DNA from: Phallusia fumigata | Taxonomy: Eukaryota > Chordata > Ascidiacea > Phlebobranchia > Ascidiidae | Assembly: GCA_008931825.1 (NCBI GenBank) | Contig: QXVZ01018646.1 | Span: forward strand, 1-27,941 | Direction: 5' to 3' | Length of the DNA: 27,941 bases | Shown here: one piece after another, positions 12,939-20,381 of the stretch | Numbering within the stretch: the first letter of the stretch is position 1 | Layout of the letters: each line of letters opens with the position of its first letter | Made by a program: the position numbers and the translations under genes | Notes under the pieces: model-generated | What the model saw: the letters and a program-made list of their open reading frames with translations, nothing else | Told to the model about the DNA's origin: nothing | The model's database searches: none

Positions 12939-12994
12939 ATGAGATTGTCTGCGGTTCTAGTTTGTGCTTGTATTAGTTTTGGTATTGGCGTATT
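12939..12994 (+). CDS. Possible first exon encoding a signal peptide
   Basis: The exon reads MRLSAVLVCACISFGIGV plus two bases of the next codon and ends at an exact GTAAGT donor (12995). The peptide has the pattern of a secretory signal: one basic residue, then a hydrophobic core rich in Val, Ile, Cys and Ala. If this is real, the product is secreted or membrane-inserted. I did not find a downstream exon with a matching acceptor and phase. The sequence after 13083 is a repeat block broken by two contig joins, so the rest of the gene may be missing, misassembled or further away. Confidence 0.3.
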
Positions 12995-13243
12995 GTAAGT
13001 AAAAATAACTACAATCTATGTAAATTTGTGTTGAAAGTCAGAAAAATAAATTTAGACGTAACACTTTATGTTTGATAATTGTACCTGACGTATTGCCGGT
13101 CATTCGCATTAAAACCCAGAAGTGTGTGTTTCCTCATGAAAGATCTCAAGTAACGTTCAGAACAGAAATAACAACCATGGCCACTTAAAACAGTTTAGCT
13201 ACGAGGCTGTCACAACGTTGCCGTAACGTTTAGCAATAATGAC

Positions 13244-13326
13244 TTTGCTCAAACAAGATTGTCTTTAGTGATTGTAGTAATTGTATATTTGCTTAAACAA
13301 GATTGTGTTTAGTGATTGTTTATTTG
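13244..13326 (+). repeat. 44-bp tandem duplication
   Basis: A unit starting TTTGCTCAAACAAGATTG (13244-13287) is followed at once by a second, slightly shorter and diverged copy starting TTTGCTTAAACAAGATTG (13288-13326). The same pair is present in the other haplotype-like copy from 13920, so the duplication predates the split of the two copies. Confidence 0.65.
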
Positions 13327-13756
13327 TTGTAAGGTATGGACATTTTTTAAAATAATCAAGGACAAATAGCAACACAGCTAATTAAACGGAAAAGGAAATA
13401 CAAAAATATAACCGGAATTTGGTATTTTTTGCGCCTAATTATTGTTGATAATGATGGCGCGATCGGTAAAAACGTTACAATTATATGCGTAGTCACGCAA
13501 ATTGGTCACGGCCAGATGCGTAGACGCGCAGTTGCTTATAAAGCTGCTGCACTTGCCAGGGTTTTATTTGGCTTGTCTAACAACCTCGATATAAAACCAG
13601 GCGGAAAGGCGCAAACGTGTTGCATTACATAACGCTTATAATCAACATGCGATCAACGAAGCGACGTTAACTCTCGCAAATTATGTTGACCCAAGATGCT
13701 TGAACGTGAGGCCGCTAGGACTGTGAAAGGTTTCTTTTTTGAGACTTAAATACTCA

Positions 13757-13757
13757 N
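13757..13757. other. Assembly gap (single N)
   Basis: Junction between the two diverged copies of the roughly 674-bp duplication. Confidence 0.9.
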
Positions 13758-14399
13758 CCTGACGTATTGCGGGTCATTCGCATTAAAACCCAGAAGTGTG
13801 TGTTTCCTCATAAAAGATCTCAAGTAACAGTTAGAACAGAAATTACAACCATTGCCACGTAAAACAGTTTAGCTATACGTGGCTGTCACAACGTTGCCGT
13901 CACGTTTAGCAATAGTGACTTTGCTCGAACAAGATTGTCTTTAGTGATTGTAGTAATTGTATATTTGCTTTAACAAGAGTGTGTTTAGTGATTGCATATT
14001 TGTTGTAAGGTATGGACATTTTTTAAAATAATCAAGGACAAATAGCAACACAGCTAATTAAACGGAAAAGGAAATACAAAAATATAACCGGAATTTGGTA
14101 TTTTTTGCGCCTAATTATTGTTGATAAAGATGGCGCGATCGGTAAAAACGTAAAAATTATATACGAAGTCACGCAAATTGGTCGCGGCCAGATGCGTGAA
14201 CGCGCAGCTGCCTCTAAGGATGCCACACCTGCCAGGGTTTTTTTGCCTTGTCTAACAACCTCGATATAAAACCAGGCGGAAAGGCGCAAACGTGTTGCAT
14301 TACATAACGCTTATAATCAACATGCGATCAACGAAGTGACGTTAACTCTCGCAAATTACGTTGACGCCAGATGCTTGAACGTGAGGCCGCTAGGACTGC

Positions 14400-14620
14400 G
14401 AAAGGTTTCTTTTTTGAGACTTAAATACTCATTAAAGGCCTTAGTTTAAATATGGACAAGGTGTTGCATAACGTTTTAATCAAAAAAAACAATAAACGGA
14501 ACGTATAGANGAAAGGTTTCTTTTTTGAGACTTAAATACTCATTAAAGGCCTTAGTTTAAATATGGACAAGGTGTTGCATAACGTTTTAATCAAAAAAAA
14601 CAATAAACGGAACGTATAGA
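14400..14620. repeat. Contig-join duplication 3 (110 bp, identical)
   Basis: 14400-14509 and 14511-14620 are identical, with only the N at 14510 between them. As at 2961, the repeat abuts the N on both sides, pointing to unmerged overlapping contig ends. The first copy is also the end of the preceding haplotype-like duplication, so at least three contigs meet within about 750 bases. Confidence 0.9.
14510..14510. other. Assembly gap (single N)
   Basis: Contig junction inside the repeat block, flanked by identical 110-base segments. Confidence 0.9.
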
Positions 14621-14900
14621 CACAACCCCACGCAAACTGTCTTAAAGCTAGTTGCCAGACCTGCAAAGGACTTTTGCTCATTCCAATGCTCGAATAACGG
14701 CTTCAGTTCAAATATAGACAAGGTGTTGCATAACGTTTTCAATCAGAAAAATACATCGGATGTAACGTTTAGAAGCAAGCTTATGGAAATTGTTAATGTT
14801 ATTTTGGGGTATTCTGGTACTCGATAAATGGTTTTAGTTTAAATAAAGACAAGAAATTGCATAACGTTTCAATCAGAAAAACACACCCAAACGCAACCTA
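14537..14900 (+). repeat. Three diverged tandem repeat units (about 130-150 bp)
   Basis: The units start near 14537, 14687 and 14819. Each carries the same order of words: a TTAGTTTAAATA-like segment, GACAAG, TTGCATAACGTTT and AATCA(A/G)AAAA. Spacing between units is about 150 and 132 bases. They differ at many positions, so this is an old tandem array. The segment GTGTTGCAT..AACG also occurs in the neighbouring 674-bp copies, which suggests a family spread across 13-15 kb. Confidence 0.6.
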
Positions 14901-15015
14901 CTTCAAACATATTTTAGGTTTACTTTGTGTTTATGGCTTGGATTCTGAGGAACCTTTCCCTGTGAACAGAGCACACGTGGTGACACGCACTGTATGTGAA
15001 AATAGAATACACTGA

Positions 15016-15297
15016 ATGACCACCGCCATTGTGCAAAAACTAGGAGTCGACAACTTAAATTCAAAAATAAAAATTTACAGTAAAAGTTGGGCAATCTCAA
15101 TTAACAACCACACAGCCAGATACACAGTGTACAAATTTAAACATCAGCCAAATCGCGTCCCTTTAGGGACAAAAGGCAAACGAATATTACGGAATAAACT
15201 AAAATGATGACCGCGATCATTCAAAACAACTTTGAAAGAAAATTTACTGTAGGAGTTGTGCCATTCCAATCAACAAGCAAATGGACAAACATACAGC
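15016..15297 (+). repeat. Diverged direct repeat, period about 191 bp
   Basis: The segment from 15016 and the segment from 15207 share the order ATGACC, AAAATTTAC(A/T)GTA, AGTTG and CAATC..AACAA, ending in ATACAG. The first unit has about 22 extra bases near its start. Each opens a short frame (63 and 62 codons) starting M(M)TAI-Q or MTTAI-Q, but the frames soon differ, so I treat this as a repeat rather than paired genes. Confidence 0.45.
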
Positions 15298-15399
15298 GTA
15301 TTATTAAAACCGCTTTCCGGTGGATGAAAGCAAACAATATGATGAATTTTTCCCCACATTTCTATGCAAATCCGACAGAAACAGAAATCTGAAAATAGA

Positions 15400-16735
15400 C
15401 GTGACCCGAGGCACAATGACAACGAATTAGATATTTCTCCATCAATTAGAATTAGCAGAGCGACCCAAGGCCACTCTGATCTGAGTTAACTAACCCACAG
15501 AACAATGCAATGCTTGCGCTATATATAGTGTACACCTTTTGTTAATTTCAATCAAAAATTTAGCATTTTTGACGAAGCGTCCTATTTCCGCACAATGGAA
15601 GGCCTGCAATTCTTCTTACTTCAAGAAAGACTTGCAAATTGACCACGCAACATTGTAAAAATAAGTTATTTACAATGTTAGGTTTAAATGAATGCAAACA
15701 GCCACATAAAGACCTCTTCTGTGTAAAATCCAAAAAAGTAGCTTGTTTTTAGAAATTACCCCAACGTTTACAACATTCGATGAACGTGCATCCGTGTTTT
15801 TTTATGATGTAATAAACGTCAAGGAGACCGAAACTCCTACATTTTAAATACAAGGCTCCGGAAGAACACAATGAAATATCAATACTATGAACAGCCAATT
15901 TAATGAACGTTGGTATTTGCAATACGATTTATTACAGCGTTCGCACATAGTGGAATTTACCATATTTGCGATATGCAAAAAACGGTTTGGGGTTTTAGTG
16001 CGGTTTAACCCAAGCCGGCAAAACTAAAAATAGAGTTGTTTTGTTGTTTATTTTTATTCAAAGAACACCGAAATCAAAAAACTCCCATATGTGTCGTTAT
16101 TTTTACCCAACCGCAGTGTAAGACCCCTTGGCAAACGCCGGCAGAAGCACTAAGCCAGTCGGTTATAGAAATAGACTGCTCCGGTTTGTTCTCTACTCCC
16201 TGCATAAATAGATCGCGTTACACCGGCGTGTAGAACGCACTGCTTTTGACCCCATTGCGGCGATATTACCCCTGTTCTATTGTGGAGACTCGTTTACTGG
16301 TTAATTAAAATTCCCTGGCTATTTGTTGCTGTTGCAAATGGGAAAATATTCTCACCACTTGGGAAAATATTCAACTCATAACCACAAAAAATGCGCAATG
16401 TAAATAATAACCACCGGGTTTCTGATTGATTTATAACCCAGCGATAACGACTGTGTTTTGACTACGCATTTGAATACTGTTATGGTGTAAATTCCGAACA
16501 TGCTGGGCACACATGTCCGAAAGTATTAAATTCACCAAATCTTCCGCTCTATCCCAGATGTCTTTCGCGCCAGAAGCCTACGTGTTTGGCAGAAATCGAT
16601 ATGTCTGTCATTAAACTTGGCCTTAAACTCGCATGGTAATTCTTTGTTTGTATTTGTGGGAAGATTTATAACAGCATTCACAGCGTTGATATTTGTGACA
16701 AGATTTATTACATTCGACCGTCGAATTTAATTATC
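15400..16735. other. Intergenic; possible TATA element only
   Basis: A TATATATAG motif lies at 15520-15528. It is followed about 75 bases later by ATGGAAGGC in a good start context (15595), but that frame closes after 15 codons and I see no donor. A 13-base word (TGGGAAAATATTC) is repeated near 16339 and 16361. Nothing else was detected. Confidence 0.4.
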
Positions 16736-16741
16736 ACTTCC

Positions 16742-17010
16742 ATTGTTTTGTTTTATTTTTATCCTCGGTGGGCGAAGCGTTATGCTCGAAATAAGTCCGC
16801 TACGGAGCTATCTGCCTAACTGCAGTTCAATGTTTTTGAGTTTTTTGAAGTTGCTGATTTCAATTAGGGTCAGCCCATCGAGTTCCGCTGATTTGGAGCA
16901 ATGCTTCTCAAGTTTCTTGCTCAGGGAAACACAAGCGACCGGGACAGGATTAAAACCCACAACCTTGCGAGCACAAGAGAGTCGCGCTATAACTACTTGG
17001 CCATCCAGGC
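16742..17010 (-). mobile_element. tRNA-derived SINE
   Basis: Read on the minus strand, 17010 to 16937 folds as a degenerate tRNA. The A-box is TGGCCAAGTAGTTA (17003-16990) and the B-box GGTTTTAATCC (16957-16947). A 5-bp T-stem forms with wobble pairs, and acceptor strands GCCTGGA and CCCGGTC pair at five of seven positions. The anticodon position reads CTT, a Lys type, though this is tentative. The body continues through CCTGAGCAAGAAACTTGAG, resembling conserved central segments known in some metazoan tRNA-SINEs, and ends in an A-rich tail (AAAAATAAAACAAAACAATG near 16742). The altered T-loop and broken pairs argue against a functional tRNA gene. I could not identify target-site duplications. 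Confidence 0.7.
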
Positions 17011-18525
17011 GGACAAAAGATTCCAAAAGAACCTTGGAATTCAAAAGTGTAACATAGAGTTTACTGCCACCAAACTCGCTACTGATGCTGTGTAGTGTGC
17101 AAACGTTAGTTTATCATTTAGTTTAAAAATATTTGATAATTCCACACCCAACAATCACAGACATAAACGTGGAATTTCGCAGCACGTGAGTTGAGGACAA
17201 AACACTCAATATTCATTTCCAAAAGGTTTCTGCAAAGCACGTTGGTTTTCCTCTAGTGCTTCGTGGCTAAAAGCGCATTTTACTTTGTTTTCGTCCGTGG
17301 TGCTAACAGAATGCGCATATACGTGCAAGGTGGCGTTAAATTCCAATTATGGACTTCACATTTTAACCGCAACACACAAGGCCCTCAGGCACTGACCGCA
17401 TAACTTGAGATTCCAGGCACACGATTAATTACAAAGGCCTCTGTTTTGATCGGAAACCTTTACGTGCGAGCAACAACTTAAGATTCCTCGAGTGGGCTGA
17501 CATCTGCATATTTGGCATTTTGACTGGAATTTCCCAGTTCTGTTCAAATTACAAACATACCAAAGGGAGATTTATCCATTAAAGAGCCTTGATAACGTAT
17601 GCATGCAAATGTAATGACGATCTACATTGACATCAAAGGAGATCAAAGCGTACAAGAGTTAGTTTGTGAGAACATGTCCGACAAGAATTCAAAAGATAGT
17701 AAAACTAGAAAGCAAACACTTACAGGAATCATTTGATCACCAACATAATAGCTTTCAAATTTTTTGACTCATCAAAATGGAAATTGAAACAAATTCTATG
17801 CGGTGTTTGATGTGGCATGCAAAACACACAGTTTAATTTGATTGCGCTTCGAAAGGTGACATCCCATCCCACTTCAAATTTAACTCCCTTCAGGGGGTCG
17901 AGCAACGAATTTCGTAGGTCGCGAGGACAAATGGTATGTTTTGAACAGATTTTTCCCGTCAAATGTTAGGAGTCGCAGAAAAATTGAAGAAATCAAAAGG
18001 GTTCGTAAAGCAAAGCGTTTTTGAAGCCATTTTATGTGTAACCACGAAATGAAAGCTACACCCTTTAAGACAGGCAACAGGACTTTAAATCGTTCAGTTC
18101 TGTTGCAAAATGTCCTGGCGCGTGCTGACAAACATGAGCGCCGGTCGCCACAGCAAACAGGATAGAGCGATTTCGGTCAAATCTATTGAATTATGTCGGG
18201 GAAACAGACGGATGTGGCGAACGGGGCGTCTGTGCTGATAAATCAATTACCGGAGCGAGCGCGTTCAATCTAATGTCATTCCCCCCGACGTAGCAAATGC
18301 CAAGCATCGGTTCACTTAAATATTACTGACCGAATAGTCATGATCAAAATGTGAGCAAGTAATGCTGACACAACACATTATCTGTTATCAGTCTTGCTAA
18401 AAAACAATCGACCACGTTTAAAATCATTTGAACATAAAAAATTATTTTGACACACTAAACACGGATCTGTTTATAACTCATATTAACAATATTCTGGACC
18501 AAGTAGTTGTTAAAAGCATTATGAT
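17011..18525. other. Intergenic, no supported gene
   Basis: Two overlapping minus-strand ORFs (17729-17962 and 17880-18131) are under 85 codons and show no motif. No splice-site pair or RNA gene was recognised. Confidence 0.45.
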
Positions 18526-18527
18526 TT

Positions 18528-18600
18528 CAAATGTTTTGGCATTACCTCATGTCATCATTTGTATTACTGATGATAACATGAGCTATTGCCAAAACGTTTG
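18528..18600. ncRNA. MicroRNA-precursor-like hairpin
   Basis: The left arm at 18528-18557 and right arm at 18568-18600 pair almost throughout around a 10-base loop (TTTGTATTAC, 18558-18567). Over the outer 24 positions there are two mismatches and one G-U pair; nearer the loop there is one 3-base bulge. Arm length, loop size and imperfect pairing match an animal pre-miRNA. Because the structure is nearly symmetric either strand could be transcribed; on the plus strand the 5' arm contains TTTTGGCATTACCTCATGTC. The segment TTTGGCA is reminiscent of the start of miR-96/182, but the rest does not match what I know of that family. The alternative is a tiny inverted-repeat transposon remnant. Confidence 0.45.
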
Positions 18601-18609
18601 ATGAGTAAA

Positions 18610-20215
18610 GCATGCGGCTATGAACAAACATTTGGGCCATATTGAAGAAACTTGTAAAACTAATAAAAAAGAAGAAATTGTTTACGATTTAAACACAACA
18701 TTTTGCATTTAACCTAAATTCACGCGTACACAAAATCTATATCAATGTGCTAAGTGGGCCGGTCGCCTACGTGGAAGCTTGAATTGACGCTGTGACGTTG
18801 ACTGTATGCAAAAGTGCGAAGTAATCAATTTACCCACTATTCCGAAAATCATCGCCGCGTCGTAAAATGCCCCTAGCGTTCTAAATAATTAGGCACATCT
18901 CCATATCGTTACGCGGTACGTAAAAACTACTTTAAGCCATTCGGTCGCTTAAAATACCCATCATTGTTCATATTTGGGGTGGTTATTTTGGCCTCACTAT
19001 AGCGTACAACGTACCGACCGTGTGGTTGCCTTAATAAGCGCAGTGGGTTCCAGCGATTTTAAACCCGATCGGTGTAAACAAGGTGGCATCTAATGGCACC
19101 AGGCAGGAGCATATCGCGGTTTTCCCTTAGCGGGAAAAATCCAAATGCCACAACGACGTAAACACCGAAAGCGGGTCACGCACGAGAGAAATCGCTTACG
19201 CGTTTATGCTGACGCAGCGTGTGTAGTGCACGTTTCGAACTTTTAATGACTCAGCAGGTTTAGGCGAAACCTAAATAAAATGTTATCAACAGTAAGTTTA
19301 AACTGAAATACACAACTCCAATCCAAGAAACGGTCAAGTTTTTTTGTGTTTTATCACAAATTGCTTCGAAGAAGACAAAATAACTGTAAAAAAGGGGTCT
19401 AATACAAGGGATTGAATGACACGTTTATTGTTATTTAAAGAGGAAACAATAACTACCTTAGACACACCATTATCCCCATAAAGGACTTCCAACATACCAT
19501 TAGGTTTAAGTCAACTTGTCCGATAAGTTCGATTCGGTCGTTAATTTCGGTTTCGTCCGAAGCGCTTATCGGAACATTCTTTGTGCCGAAAACTAATTGC
19601 GGTCGACCTGAACGAAATTAGAACGCATGATCGAAAGTCGAAAATAACTTATTTGTCTGGTAGGTACACGAAGGCGGCAGGTATGAGACGAACGTGTCGT
19701 CACTCGTTATTAATTTACAGTTATCTTAACTATTTTTCAACTTAATTTCGTTGAAGTAAAGTATCAAAGGGCTTCCAAGAGGATGCTTTACCGAACCATG
19801 ACAGTAAAGTAATTCCCACAACGACTTAAACGTTTGTTGTCGTTTACAAAAAGGAATTTTTAACATCCCACAAACATATCAGTGTTCATTTTGTCGAAGA
19901 AGTTGTTGAGTTAATAAATCAAATTGAATATTGCCCACAGGAAAAGGAAATTGAAAGTATGGTGTTTGACAATCAGGTTTAAATACGCTGTATCAAGCCT
20001 GTCACAATTGTCAATAACACTAAAAACAGAATCGCCTTGTGTATTTCGCCGAATACCTAAAATCATCAAGTGTTTGTGAAAAGTTTTGTTACAATCAAAC
20101 CTTTGCGAAAATTTGACCGCCGAAACAGCACAGCAAAATCGATGTTATGAAATTGCTAGAAAAAATAGACGCAGACGGCTGCGGTGGAAAGCGAAGAAAA
20201 AAGGCGCTCGTTCTG
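18610..20215. other. Intergenic region upstream of the EF-hand gene
   Basis: No ORF or RNA gene is supported. It contains one 9-bp inverted repeat made of GATA-type sites (19519-19573) within a stretch unusually rich in TTCG and CGAA words. The part closest to the TATA box probably includes control elements for the EF-hand gene, but I cannot define them. Confidence 0.45.
19519..19573. repeat. Inverted repeat of GATA sites
   Basis: TCCGATAAG (19519-19527) and CTTATCGGA (19565-19573) are exact inverses with a 37-base spacer. Each arm carries a GATAAG site. Related words such as CGTTAATTTCG and CGAAATTAGAACG recur nearby in opposite orientation. It lies about 700 bp upstream of the EF-hand gene's TATA box, so an upstream enhancer is possible but unproven. 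Confidence 0.35.
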
Positions 20216-20226
20216 CGGTGTTCGCG

Positions 20227-20234
20227 TATAAAAG
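20227..20234 (+). promoter_or_regulatory. TATA box of the EF-hand gene
   Basis: TATAAAAG is embedded in GC-rich flanks (TTCGCG before, CGCCGCG after), typical of a focused core promoter. Transcription would start about 30 bases downstream, near 20257. The first ATG after that point is the proposed start at 20322, giving a 5' leader of about 65 bases with no upstream ATG. Confidence 0.6.
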
Positions 20235-20321
20235 CGCCGCGCGAGCACCTAGACGATACATTACAACGTTGAGTAGACGCTAGTAACAAAGGTTGTGAGC
20301 CAACAACAGTTTGGAATCATC

Positions 20322-20381
20322 ATGATAGACATAACCTCAAGTAATACATTGGAAATTAACGAGACCTGCTACTGCAGCCAG
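20322..20381 (+). CDS. Exon 1 of the EF-hand gene (inferred)
   Basis: Encodes MIDITSSNTLEINETCYCSQ and ends at CAG/GTAATT. It is in phase with exon 2, it holds the first ATG after the TATA box, and a GT-AG intron of 339 bases follows. The peptide is not calmodulin-like, so this rests on splice phase and promoter position only. A CYC motif near the N-terminus could be acylated, which is speculative. Confidence 0.55.

Larger units (their letters stand above)
13084..14431. repeat. Contig-join duplication 2 (about 674 bp, about 6% diverged)
   Basis: 13084-13756 and 13758-14431 align end to end around the N at 13757. I counted roughly 39 substitutions and three short indels, so the copies differ at about 6% of positions. 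The match begins immediately after the N in copy 2 and ends immediately before it in copy 1. Two allelic contigs placed in series explain this best. The 67-codon frame in copy 1 (13429-13632) has mostly amino-acid-changing differences and a broken end in copy 2, so it is unlikely to be coding. Confidence 0.85.

Noticed and set aside
13429..13632. 67-codon frame in the first haplotype-like copy
   Set aside because: Most differences between the copies change amino acids and the second copy has a frame-breaking indel, so there is no sign of coding constraint. It also lacks an ATG at its start.
16937..17010. Functional tRNA-Lys gene
   Set aside because: The T-loop (TTTTAAT) departs from the conserved TTCRANT pattern, stems are mismatched, and a SINE body with A-rich tail follows.
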